A stretch of 64,000 nt of DNA from an uncultured Eubacteriales bacterium (GCA_905198155.1 CAJKBQ010000016.1:4664-68663); one strand, 5' to 3'; shown: positions 53,294-62,136, numbered from the stretch's first letter. Made by a program: numbers and translations. The notes: generated by a model from the sequence alone, not told the origin.

Positions 53294-53749
53294 GTGACGG
53301 ACAAAGAGCTGAAAAAGAAGAACCGCAAAGAGCTGCTGGAGCTGCTGCTGGTTCAGACGCAGCGTGCCGACCGGTTGGAGGCGGAGCTGGCGGAAGCCAA
53401 CCGCAAACTGGCCGACCGCACGCTCGCGCAGTCGGAAGCCGGGTCCATTGCGGAAGCGGCGCTGCGGCTGAACGGGGTGTATGAATCGGCCGAATCGGCG
53501 GTGGCGCAGTATGTGGAAAATATCCGTCAGATGAGCGAAAATCAACGCGGACTGGCGGAGCGGATGGAGGCGGAGGCGCGGCGCAAGGCGGACGCCATTG
53601 TGGCGGAAGCAGAGCAGAAATGCGCGGCGCGCGAAGCCGCTGCGGAACGGAAACTGGACGGGATTACGGAACAGCTGCAAAAAATTTACAGACAAAAGCT
53701 GATTCTGGACGATTTGTTTGACGAGATTGCGGTGAAGAAAGATGAATGA
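53294..53749 (+). CDS. Coiled-coil cytosolic protein, first gene of the pilus operon
   Basis: A 151-aa protein read from a GTG at 53294 after GGGGGGATG; the ATG two bases earlier is out of frame. It has no signal peptide or transmembrane helix. The N-terminus is Lys/Leu-rich (KELKKKNRKELLELLLVQTQRADRLEAEL would be one helix, shown here only in part by position 5-33), and helices continue to the end, consistent with a long coiled coil. It overlaps the signal peptidase gene by 8 nt. I recognise no family; a role in placing or regulating the pilus machinery is a guess from its position. Confidence 0.65.
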   Translation: MTDKELKKKNRKELLELLLVQTQRADRLEAELAEANRKLADRTLAQSEAGSIAEAALRLNGVYESAESAVAQYVENIRQMSENQRGLAERMEAEARRKADAIVAEAEQKCAAREAAAERKLDGITEQLQKIYRQKLILDDLFDEIAVKKDE

Positions 53750-54332
53750 CAGACGCCCGCCGGAATCGTCGCTGCCGACCGCAGACGCGGTGCGGGAGGC
53801 GATTCGGCAGGAAAAATATAAGATGCTGTACCGCCGGGTGCTGCGCAGCACGGTGTATGCGCTGGTGATTGTGGCGGCGGTGGCGGTGCTGATTGCGACG
53901 CTGGTGCTGCCGGTGGTGCAGATTACCGGAACCAGCATGGCGCCGACGCTGAACGAAGGCGAGATTGTGGTGCTGGTGAAAACGGACAAGCTGAAACGCG
54001 GCGATTTGTGTGCGTTTTTGTATTCCAACAAGACGCTGATTAAGCGCGTGATTGGGACGCCGGGCGACTGCATTGACATCGATGCGGACGGCAATGTTTC
54101 GGTGAACGGAACGGTGATTGACGAGCCGTATTTGACGGACAAGGCGCTGGGCGACTGCGACATCGATCTGCCGTATCAGGTGCCGGAAAGTCAGTATTTT
54201 TTGATGGGCGATCATCGCGCGACGTCCATTGACAGCCGAAACTCGGTGATCGGCTGCGTGACGCAGGAGCAGATGATTGGGAAGATTTTTTTTCGGGTTT
54301 GGCCGGTTCGGGATATTTCTGTGATAAGGTAG
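53742..54332 (+). CDS. Signal peptidase I of the pilus operon
   Basis: A 196-aa type I signal peptidase with one N-terminal transmembrane helix (about 36-58). The catalytic dyad is Ser65 in ITGTSMAPTL and Lys101 in TLIKRVIG. Box E is GDHRATSIDSRNS. It is membrane-bound with an outside active site and removes signal peptides. Its place directly before the adhesin gene suggests that it processes the pilus proteins. Its start overlaps the preceding gene by 8 nt. Confidence 0.93.
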   Translation: MNDRRPPESSLPTADAVREAIRQEKYKMLYRRVLRSTVYALVIVAAVAVLIATLVLPVVQITGTSMAPTLNEGEIVVLVKTDKLKRGDLCAFLYSNKTLIKRVIGTPGDCIDIDADGNVSVNGTVIDEPYLTDKALGDCDIDLPYQVPESQYFLMGDHRATSIDSRNSVIGCVTQEQMIGKIFFRVWPVRDISVIR

Positions 54333-54343
54333 CGTGATTCCTG

Positions 54344-57300
54344 ATGAAGAAAGGGTTCGGGATTTCAAAAATCAATCATCGCATGAGGCCGATTGCACTG
54401 GTGCTGTCGCTGGTCGTGACAATTGGCGTGTTTTGGGGATTAAAGCTGGTCGGGATTGCGATGGCCGGCGAGGCGTTCTGCGGCCGCGAGGAGCACACGC
54501 ACACGGCGGAATGCATGGTGCGGACGCTGAACTGTACCAGGGAGCATGAACATACCGACGATTGCTATTTGGTAACTTACCGGTGCGGGCGGGAAGAACA
54601 TACGCACACGGCGCTGTGCTACGCCAATGCGGCGGCCGATGTGGAAACGGCGGCGGAGTGGGAAGCGACGCTGCCGACGCGCACCGGGAACGCCGGGGAT
54701 GATATGGCGGCCATTGCGCGGTCGCAGGTGGGGTACGCGGAGAGCGTGCAGAATTTCGTGCTGAACGACGACGGCACGCGGCGCGGATACACGCGGTATG
54801 GCGCGTGGTACGGCAACCCGCACGGCAACTGGTCGGCGATGTTCGTGTCGTTTTGCCTGAATTATGCGGGGCTGCCGAAGGATGCGGCACCGTTTGGGTC
54901 GGGCACGCAGACGATGATGCTGGAATGGACGAAGGCTGGGTTGTTTGCGGCGGCGGATGTGGTTCCGGCGGCGGGTGACGTGGTGTTTTTGGACTGCGAC
55001 GGGGCTGGAAAATGCACCGACGTGGGGGTGGTCGATGCGGCGGCGGAGACGATCTCGGTGATTTTGGGCGACTGCGACGATCAGGTGGCGGTGCGCGCCT
55101 TTGCTGCGGACGATGCGGCGATTTTGGGGTATGGACGGGTTGCGGAGGCTGCGAAGGCTGCGGCGGATGCTGCGCCGGTACAGCATCCGGTGCGCGCGCC
55201 TGCTGCGAACAGCAATTCGGGGTCGTTTGAGATTGTGCCGAGTGCGGATACGAGCAAGTTGATTGATGTGAATTTGTACGATTATGGGAATAATATCAAT
55301 GACTTGTTCAAGAGCAATCGGATGTATCCGGGATTCCAAAATCCGGGTGGGACGAAGTCAATTGACTGGGGAATTGGCGCTTACAGCATGAATTTCGGCG
55401 ACAATGTGACGTCCGATTACGATGCGGGATTGAGCAGTGTGACGAACAAAACGCATCCGCCGTACAACATCAATTCCACGACGTACGAGAATACGGCCAA
55501 CCAGCCGATCAGCGGCGTGTTGAAAGATCAGTTGGTCAACGGGTATCCGGCGTTGGCGGATGGGACGTCGCTGGGCTATCTGTTTAGCAACAGCACATAC
55601 GCGACCAAGAAGAACACGGCGAGCATCAACGGACTGTTCCAGTATAATCCAACAACGGGAGAATACTACTACAACTCACACAACAATCATGCGCAGTTTT
55701 CGGCATCAAATAATACGTTTACGCTGTATAAACAAACGATCACGTCAAACTTTATCATGTATCCGTTCGGCAATTTCCTGCCGTTCAACGACATCAAGTC
55801 CGAAGCGACGCAGGTGACGTCGATTGACAGCGGGTATTTTACGCGCGTGGCGGCCAGCGCCCGGAATAAGTACAACAGCAATGGGAAAAACGAATATAAA
55901 GTGCTGGCGGACGTGCTGGAAAGCAAGTTTATCCCGCTTATGAATGCGGAAGGAAGCTGGAATTACAAAACCCTGCTCAATAAGTATTTTCAGCTAAGTT
56001 CGAGCGCAAATGCAAAAAACAATGTAAGTTTCCCGGCTTCCTACGACGAAACCCAAAAGCCGCTGAACAATATGTACAACATCGACTACGACAACCCGAC
56101 CGACTTCTTTTTCGGGATGAATATGCACATGGAGTTCATGCAGCCGAAGGACGGCCTGACCGGGCCGGACGGCAAGCAGCAGATGATCTACTACTTCACC
56201 GGTGACGACGATGTGTGGATTTTCATCGACGGGAAGCTGTTCCTGGATCTGTCCGGCATTCACCGCCATGTCGGCGGCAAGATCGACTTTGTGGAAGGTA
56301 AAGTGTATTATTACGCGCTGGATTTGAGCAAGGGCGATGTGTCCGACGACGCGTACAAAATCGTCACATTCGAGCAGATTTTGGGCAGCAAAGACGGCCT
56401 GAACGACAAGGGCACGTTCGCGAATTACTCCGAACATACGCTGGACTTTTACTATATGGAGCGCGGCTCCGGGTCGAGCGTGTGCCGGATGAACTTCAAC
56501 CTGCCGCTGCTGCAAAAGAACCGCATCAGCGTCACCAAACAGCTGGACAAAAACCTGGACGACGCGCTGGGTAATCCGGCGTTCCGGTTCCAGGTGTACA
56601 AAGAGGGCGGCCAGGAGCTGCTGATTGCGCCGGGCACGCCGTACAATATCTGCGACGAGACGGGCAAGGTGCTTTCCACCGGGACGACCGACGCGAATGG
56701 GATTTTTACCATTCATGCGGGCGAGACCGCCGTGTTTGCGAATATTCCCGAAAATTCCGGCAGATATTTCGTCCGGGAACTGATTGAGGAATCGATCGCG
56801 TCGCAGTACGGCGAGGTTCACGTCAGCGGGACGACCGAAACGGTCAATGCGCAGAACGTGAAAATCGGCGAGGATTCGTTCCAGTCGTACGACAGCCCGG
56901 TGAAGGATATGTCGGACGGCAGCACGGCGTTCCGGTTCACCAACGACGTGGATGTTACAAAATATGGCCGGCTGGTGATCGAAAAACAGGTGAGCGATGA
57001 CTCGGAAACGCCGGCGGATCGGGTATTTTCGTTCACATTGACCATCGACGGGACGCCGATTCCGGCGGGGACAAAAATTACGCGAACCGATGCGGACGGC
57101 GCGCGGACGGAATCTGAGATCACCGAAGCCGGGAAGCTGACGCTGCACCCCGGCCAGCGGATTGAGATTGCCAATATTTTGGCAGGCGCACGCGTGCAGT
57201 TGACGGAAGACGCCAGTTCGGCGGCCGGATATACCGTGACGTATACCGGCGAGAACATCCGGCTGGCGGATGCGGACGGCGGGGTGTCCGGCGTGATCCG

Positions 57301-58207
57301 GGCGGACGGCGCGTCACAAATCACCGTGCTGAACGAGCGGAACGGCACGAAGCTGCGGATTCCGGTGCAGAAAACGCTGCAATACCCCGACGGCACGGAG
57401 AAAACGTTTGAATTTGTGCTGCGCGAAGTGAGTTCGCCCGAAAATCCGACGCCGGTTGAAAACGGGAAATTCCGCCGCGCAAGCGTAACGATGACCGACG
57501 GCACGCAGGATTTCGCGTTTACGCTGAATTATCCGCCGGAGACTGCGGCCGGAACGTATTATTACCGGATTCGGGAAGAAAACGGCGCGCTTCCGGGCGC
57601 GGATTCCGGCAGTTATGTGGTGGAAGTGATTGTTACGGCGGCGGACGGCCGGGTGGATGCGAAAATTGGGTCCATCGTGAAAAACGGGTCGGAATTGGCC
57701 GAATCCGTTTCGTTCACCAACCGCAATGTGCGCGCGCTGACGATTTCCAAAACGGTGAAGCGCGTGGAAAACTGCACCGCGAAGTTTGAATTCACCATCG
57801 ACGCTACGGTGGACGGCGCGCCGCTGGCCGGGACGTTTGCCTGCACGGGCGTGGACGGGGTGTCCGAAGTGACGTTCACGGACGGACGCGCGGTGATTGA
57901 ACTGGCGGATGGGGAATCCGTCACGATTTCCGATCTGCCGTACGGGACAGTATGGACGGTGACGGAAACGCCGGCGCAGTCGTTCTTCACGGAATGCGGC
58001 CGCGGCGGCGAGACATCATCCGGCAGCGCGATCGACGGCACGCTGACGGCGGACGACCATGTGGCGTTCGTCAACGTCGGCGGATACGAATTGCCTGCGA
58101 CCGGCAGCAGCGGCGAGCTGATTTGCATCGTGGTGGGGAGCGCGCTGATGCTCGGTGCGCTGATCGGTGCCATCCGGCTGCGCCGGAAGAAGCCCAAGGC
58201 AAGGTAA
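54344..58207 (+). CDS. Large LPATG surface adhesin (degenerate CHAP, PA14, Cna-B domains)
   Basis: A 1,287-aa sortase substrate, probably the pilus tip or an adhesin. The signal or anchor helix is at about 16-41. Next come three Cys/His repeats (46-92; C-x4-H-x-H-T-x2-C type). A CHAP-like amidase domain (about 117-265) has Ser164 where the catalytic Cys is expected (GNWSAMFVSF) and Asp226 where the His is expected (CTDVGVV). A PA14/fibro-slime domain lies around 585-680 (YYFTGDDDVWIFIDGKLFLD). Several Cna-B/isopeptide-type beta domains follow, then LPATG, a hydrophobic helix and an RLRRKKPKAR tail. It starts 11 nt after the signal peptidase. Domain limits are approximate. Confidence 0.9.
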   Translation: MKKGFGISKINHRMRPIALVLSLVVTIGVFWGLKLVGIAMAGEAFCGREEHTHTAECMVRTLNCTREHEHTDDCYLVTYRCGREEHTHTALCYANAAADVETAAEWEATLPTRTGNAGDDMAAIARSQVGYAESVQNFVLNDDGTRRGYTRYGAWYGNPHGNWSAMFVSFCLNYAGLPKDAAPFGSGTQTMMLEWTKAGLFAAADVVPAAGDVVFLDCDGAGKCTDVGVVDAAAETISVILGDCDDQVAVRAFAADDAAILGYGRVAEAAKAAADAAPVQHPVRAPAANSNSGSFEIVPSADTSKLIDVNLYDYGNNINDLFKSNRMYPGFQNPGGTKSIDWGIGAYSMNFGDNVTSDYDAGLSSVTNKTHPPYNINSTTYENTANQPISGVLKDQLVNGYPALADGTSLGYLFSNSTYATKKNTASINGLFQYNPTTGEYYYNSHNNHAQFSASNNTFTLYKQTITSNFIMYPFGNFLPFNDIKSEATQVTSIDSGYFTRVAASARNKYNSNGKNEYKVLADVLESKFIPLMNAEGSWNYKTLLNKYFQLSSSANAKNNVSFPASYDETQKPLNNMYNIDYDNPTDFFFGMNMHMEFMQPKDGLTGPDGKQQMIYYFTGDDDVWIFIDGKLFLDLSGIHRHVGGKIDFVEGKVYYYALDLSKGDVSDDAYKIVTFEQILGSKDGLNDKGTFANYSEHTLDFYYMERGSGSSVCRMNFNLPLLQKNRISVTKQLDKNLDDALGNPAFRFQVYKEGGQELLIAPGTPYNICDETGKVLSTGTTDANGIFTIHAGETAVFANIPENSGRYFVRELIEESIASQYGEVHVSGTTETVNAQNVKIGEDSFQSYDSPVKDMSDGSTAFRFTNDVDVTKYGRLVIEKQVSDDSETPADRVFSFTLTIDGTPIPAGTKITRTDADGARTESEITEAGKLTLHPGQRIEIANILAGARVQLTEDASSAAGYTVTYTGENIRLADADGGVSGVIRADGASQITVLNERNGTKLRIPVQKTLQYPDGTEKTFEFVLREVSSPENPTPVENGKFRRASVTMTDGTQDFAFTLNYPPETAAGTYYYRIREENGALPGADSGSYVVEVIVTAADGRVDAKIGSIVKNGSELAESVSFTNRNVRALTISKTVKRVENCTAKFEFTIDATVDGAPLAGTFACTGVDGVSEVTFTDGRAVIELADGESVTISDLPYGTVWTVTETPAQSFFTECGRGGETSSGSAIDGTLTADDHVAFVNVGGYELPATGSSGELICIVVGSALMLGALIGAIRLRRKKPKAR

Positions 58208-58233
58208 CGGTACCATACAGTTCTGTTGCCTTT
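58196..58233 (+). other. Weak hairpin between adhesin and major pilin
   Basis: AAGGCAA (58196-58202) can pair with TTGCCTT (58226-58232) over a 23-nt loop and is followed by TT. It might stabilise the pilin mRNA or stop part of the upstream transcripts. Confidence 0.3.
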
Positions 58234-58272
58234 TGACATAGATAGAATCGAAGAACAGAAAGGTTGATAGTT

Positions 58273-59700
58273 ATGAAACGGTTTTTTGCAATCATGATGT
58301 CCATCGTGATGCTGATCGCGCTGTGCGTCCCGGCGTTTGCTGCGGAGGAGAAAGGCTCGATCACCATCAGCAATGCGGTTCCGGGCGAGACATATGCGAT
58401 TTACAAGATGGCTGACCTAGAAAGCTATGACACGTCGAAGAATGCGTACTCGTACAAACCGGCCGATGGGTGGACGGATTTCTTCACGGCGCATTCAGGC
58501 ATTTTTGAGCTGGACAACGGCTACATCTGGCTGAAAACGGATGCGACGGTCGATGCGGCGAAGCTGGCGAAAGAAGCACTGGCGTATGCGGCGGAAAAGA
58601 ATATTCAGCCGGTGCAGACCATCACGGCGGAAAAAGATAAACAGGTCAAATTTGACAACCTGGCGTTGGGCTACTACCTCATCGACTCCTCGCTGGGCGC
58701 ACTGTGCGGTTTGACTACGACGAAACCGGACGCGGAAATTGAAGAGAAAAACGGCACGCCGGGTGTAGATAAAGAGGTTCAGGAGGATTCTGACAGCAGC
58801 TGGGGCAAGCAGAACGATGCCGATCTGTTCCAGACGATCAATTTCCGCACGACCATCACCGCGCAGGCCGGTGCGCAGAACTATGTGCTGCACGATAAAA
58901 TGACGGGGATGACGCTGGACGCGGGTTCGATCAAAGTGTACCGCGGCTCGGTGGCGGACGACAATTTGGTTGGCGTTGCGAATTATACGGTCAATACGAA
59001 CCCGGATGACGGCTGCACCTTTGAAATCGTGTTCAAACAGGAATTCTGCGACACGCTCGCTGCGAATGACCAGATCATTGTGACCTATTCTGCGGCGCTG
59101 AAAGAAGATGCGATTGTGGGCGGAAATGGCAACCCCAACGAAACCTGGCTCGAATACGGCGACGAAAACAACGTCAACACGACGCCGAAAGTGACCACCA
59201 CGACGTTCACCTACGAGTTTGACGTGGTGAAAACCGAGGTGAACAATAAGCTGCTGGACGGCGCGGAGTTCAAACTGTACGATGCGGAGACGGGCGGCAG
59301 CGAGATCAAACTGGTGAAACAGGACAACGGTACATACCGCGCAGCCAAAGCCGGCGAAACGCCGGTTGCTGCAATCGAAGTGAAAGACGGCAAAGTGACG
59401 ATCACCGGTTTGGACGGGCACACGACGTATTGGCTCGAAGAAACCAAAGCCCCAGCCGGTTACAATAGATTGGCGGCGCGTCAGAAAGTGGAGATTGTGA
59501 ACGCGAACCTGACCGCGACGTTTGAAGTGAGCGGCGCGTATAAAGAAGGCGGCGTTCAGGTCGTGAACAAAACCGGCGCAGAGCTGCCGAGCACCGGCGG
59601 ATTCGGCACCGTGCTGTTTACGCTGATCGGCGGCGCGCTGGTGGTCGGTTGCGGGATTCTGCTGGTCACGAAAAAACGCATGAACAAAATCGCGGAATAA
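58273..59700 (+). CDS. LPSTG major pilin (isopeptide-forming)
   Basis: A 475-aa backbone pilin of the SpaA/FimA type. The signal peptide (MKRFFAIMMSIVML...AFA) ends near residue 23. The pilin lysine candidate is in GTPGVDKEVQED. Two Cna-B-like domains follow, and the E box is YWLEETKAPAGYN, which forms the internal Lys-Asn bond. The C-terminus has LPSTG, a hydrophobic helix and a KKRMNK tail, as required by class C sortase. The ATG at 58273 follows AAAGG; a TTG nine bases earlier is possible. It is followed 21 nt later by the sortase gene. Confidence 0.95.
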   Translation: MKRFFAIMMSIVMLIALCVPAFAAEEKGSITISNAVPGETYAIYKMADLESYDTSKNAYSYKPADGWTDFFTAHSGIFELDNGYIWLKTDATVDAAKLAKEALAYAAEKNIQPVQTITAEKDKQVKFDNLALGYYLIDSSLGALCGLTTTKPDAEIEEKNGTPGVDKEVQEDSDSSWGKQNDADLFQTINFRTTITAQAGAQNYVLHDKMTGMTLDAGSIKVYRGSVADDNLVGVANYTVNTNPDDGCTFEIVFKQEFCDTLAANDQIIVTYSAALKEDAIVGGNGNPNETWLEYGDENNVNTTPKVTTTTFTYEFDVVKTEVNNKLLDGAEFKLYDAETGGSEIKLVKQDNGTYRAAKAGETPVAAIEVKDGKVTITGLDGHTTYWLEETKAPAGYNRLAARQKVEIVNANLTATFEVSGAYKEGGVQVVNKTGAELPSTGGFGTVLFTLIGGALVVGCGILLVTKKRMNKIAE

Positions 59701-59721
59701 TCCATCAAGCGGGGGCGGCCG

Positions 59722-60561
59722 ATGAAAAAGAAAAATAAAGGGTCTACACTGGTTTTATTGCTGCTGTTTTTCATCGGCCTGTCCGTGCTGCTGTATCCGT
59801 CGGTGAGCAATTATTGGAATAAACGCACCCAGTCCGAAACGATCATCGACTACGAAACGATGCTGGAACAGACGCCGAAGGCCGATTATACCGCGCAGTT
59901 CGACGCGGCGTCGGCGTACAATGACGCGCTGTACCGGCTGAGTTTCCCGCTGCTGGAATATGCGTCGCTGACGGATTACGATGAGATTCTGAACGTCAAT
60001 GGCAATGGGATGATGGGCTACGTTACCATCAGTAAGATCGGCGTGGAGCTGCCGCTGTATCACGGGACGGACAGCACCGTGCTGAACGTGGCTATCGGCC
60101 ATTTGGAAGGATCCAGCCTGCCGGTGGGCGGCGAAAGTACGCACGCCGTGCTGTCGGCGCACCGCGGACTGCCGTCGGCACGGCTGTTTACCGATTTGGA
60201 TCGGCTGGAAGTCGGCGATGTGTTCACCGTGACGGTGCTGGATCGGGTGTGTACGTATGAGGTGGATCAGATTCGCATCGTGCAGCCGGACGACGTGGGC
60301 GAGCTGCAAATTGTACCCGGTAAAGACTATTGCACGCTGCTGACGTGCACGCCGTACGGGATTAACACGGAGCGGCTGCTGGTGCGCGGGGTGCGGATTG
60401 AGACGCAGTCGCACAGCGTGATCCGGATTACATCGGACGGATACCGGATCGACACGCTGATTGTGACGCCGATTGTTGCGCTGCCGATGCTGGTGGTGCT
60501 GATGCTGATTGTGCTGTTCAAGCCGGTCAAACGAAAAAACTGGGAGGATGAGGCGGAATGA
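59722..60561 (+). CDS. Class C (pilin-polymerising) sortase
   Basis: A 279-aa membrane transpeptidase with an N-terminal helix (about 10-28) and a C-terminal helix (about 240-262), as in class C. The active site is complete: His147 (VLSAHRGLP), Cys209 (TLLTCTPYG) and Arg218 (NTERLLVRG). The lid region (about 55-92) has no recognisable D-P-F/W/Y motif, which most class C sortases use to cover the active site. It joins the LPSTG pilin subunits by isopeptide bonds. Its stop overlaps the next start (ATGA). Confidence 0.95.
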   Translation: MKKKNKGSTLVLLLLFFIGLSVLLYPSVSNYWNKRTQSETIIDYETMLEQTPKADYTAQFDAASAYNDALYRLSFPLLEYASLTDYDEILNVNGNGMMGYVTISKIGVELPLYHGTDSTVLNVAIGHLEGSSLPVGGESTHAVLSAHRGLPSARLFTDLDRLEVGDVFTVTVLDRVCTYEVDQIRIVQPDDVGELQIVPGKDYCTLLTCTPYGINTERLLVRGVRIETQSHSVIRITSDGYRIDTLIVTPIVALPMLVVLMLIVLFKPVKRKNWEDEAE

Positions 60562-61472
60562 AAAAACGGATTGCGGTTTGGTGCGCCGTGCTGACGGCAT
60601 GGGCGGTCCTGCTGGCGGCCGTGCCGGTGTACGGCGACGTGCAGCCGGTCGATCCGCAGCATCCGTCGTCGATCACGCTGCAATACGGCGTGCCGGACGT
60701 GGAAATCCGGATTTATCGCGTTGCCGAAGCGGCGGCGGACGGTACGTACACACTGTGCGGCGCGTTCCGGAATTACCCGGTGAATATTTACGGCGTGACC
60801 ACGCAGGCTGAGTGGAAAACGATTGCGGATACGCTGGCAGCGTATGCGGCGGCGGATGAAGTTGCGCCGACGGCGGTGCAGGTCACGGATGCGTCCGGGA
60901 CGGTGCGTTTTTCCGGATTGCTGCCGGGGCTGTACCTGACGCAGGCGGTGCAGGTGAAAACGCAGACGGGGGTTCGGACGTATGGCCGGTTCCTGACCGC
61001 GGTGCCTGCGCAAGATGCGGACGGCGGACTGCGTTACGACGTCACGGCGACGCCCAAGTACGAATTCCGGGACACGCAGCCCGATTGGGTGCAGTACAAA
61101 GTGGTGAAGCAGTGGAAAGACGGCGGCAGTGCGGCGCGCCCGCGCAGCATCCTGGTCGAGATTTACAAGGACGGGGAGCTGCAAACCAAGCAGACGCTTT
61201 CCTCAGCCAATAATTGGTCGTACAGCTGGACGGCACCGGCGGACGGTGCGTCGTGGCAGGTGGTGGAGCGGTCGGTGCCGTCGGGATATACCGTCGCGAC
61301 GACGGTCAAAGACACCACCATTGTGATTACCAATACGCGCCAAACCGATGAACCGCCGAAGCCGCCGAAAACCGGCGGGACGTTCGCACCGGAGCCGTAC
61401 ATCCTTGCGATGTGCGCGGCGGGTGCGGTACTGCTGGTGATTGCGGCGCGGCGCAAGCGGGTGAACGGATGA
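60558..61472 (+). CDS. Minor pilin with Cna-B domain and PPKTG sorting signal
   Basis: A 304-aa exported protein. The signal peptide (MKKRIAVWCAVLTAWAVLLAAVPVYG) ends near residue 26. The N-terminal domain resembles pilin D1 domains (VPDVEIRIYRVAEAA), and a Cna-B domain near 175-262 ends in PSGYTVATTVKDTTIVITNT. The C-terminus has PPKTGG in place of LPxTG, then a hydrophobic helix and RRKRVNG. The altered sorting signal may be recognised only by the class C sortase of this operon. It overlaps the sortase gene by ATGA and is probably the base or accessory pilin. Confidence 0.85.
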   Translation: MKKRIAVWCAVLTAWAVLLAAVPVYGDVQPVDPQHPSSITLQYGVPDVEIRIYRVAEAAADGTYTLCGAFRNYPVNIYGVTTQAEWKTIADTLAAYAAADEVAPTAVQVTDASGTVRFSGLLPGLYLTQAVQVKTQTGVRTYGRFLTAVPAQDADGGLRYDVTATPKYEFRDTQPDWVQYKVVKQWKDGGSAARPRSILVEIYKDGELQTKQTLSSANNWSYSWTAPADGASWQVVERSVPSGYTVATTVKDTTIVITNTRQTDEPPKPPKTGGTFAPEPYILAMCAAGAVLLVIAARRKRVNG

Positions 61473-62068
61473 AGCGCGCGAAGGGATCGTCGGTGCTTTT
61501 TGGGATCGGCGCGGTGCTGATTGCGGCTGCTGTGGCCGCCGTGGTGGGAATTCAGGCGGCTCAGCGCCAATCGGCGCAGCGTGCCGCCCAAATTGCGGCG
61601 GAATTGGCGGCGTTGATGCCGACGGTGCAGGATGATGAACCGGACGGCCGCACGGATGTGACCATGCCGGTGGTTGAGGCGGACGGCGCGGACTATATTG
61701 GGCTTTTGGAACTCCCAGCGCATGGGATTACGCTGCCGGTTCGTGCGTTGTGGCGGCAGACCGATACGATGCGCAGCCCGTGCCGGTACGACGGCAGTAT
61801 GTATGACGGCAGTCTGATCCTCGGCGGCAGCGTCCGGCCCGGCCAGCTTGATTGCATGGATGAGATCTCGGTCGGCGACCGCGTGTGTATGACCGACATG
61901 GACGGGACGCGGTACACATATTTTGTGGCCGCTGCGGAAAAGACCCGCGATGTTTCTGCCGCCGCGCTGGGCGCATTAGACTGCGATTTGGTAATTTTTG
62001 CGCGGAACACGTTCGCGCTGGACTACACGGTGGTTCGCGCGGTGCTTCGGTCAAAAACGGAACTCTAA
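61469..62068 (+). CDS. Sortase-like protein without catalytic residues (pseudosortase)
   Basis: A 199-aa membrane-anchored protein with one helix (about 8-30). From residue 75 it follows the sortase barrel: YIGLLELPAHGITLPV, SPCRYDGS, SLILGGS, ISVGDRVCMTDMDG, YTYFV and CDLVIFARNTFALDYTVVRAVL. In active sortases these segments carry G-H-N, F-T-C and a late Arg. Here the His site is Ser121, the Cys site Arg179 and the Arg site Tyr186. It overlaps the minor pilin stop (ATGA) and ends the operon. It is likely a structural or regulatory partner of the real sortase or pilins. The alternative reading, a non-sortase beta barrel, is less likely. Confidence 0.8.
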   Translation: MKRAKGSSVLFGIGAVLIAAAVAAVVGIQAAQRQSAQRAAQIAAELAALMPTVQDDEPDGRTDVTMPVVEADGADYIGLLELPAHGITLPVRALWRQTDTMRSPCRYDGSMYDGSLILGGSVRPGQLDCMDEISVGDRVCMTDMDGTRYTYFVAAAEKTRDVSAAALGALDCDLVIFARNTFALDYTVVRAVLRSKTEL

Positions 62069-62088
62069 TATCATATATAAACACAACC

Positions 62089-62136
62089 GCGCCGCAGACG
62101 AACTGGTCTGCGGCGCGGTTGTGTTTGATGGCGGGC
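62089..62136. terminator. Strong bidirectional terminator after the pilus operon
   Basis: A perfect stem of 21 bp (62089-62109 with 62116-62136, loop 6 nt). It serves the pilus operon and the convergent AraC gene. Confidence 0.9.
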
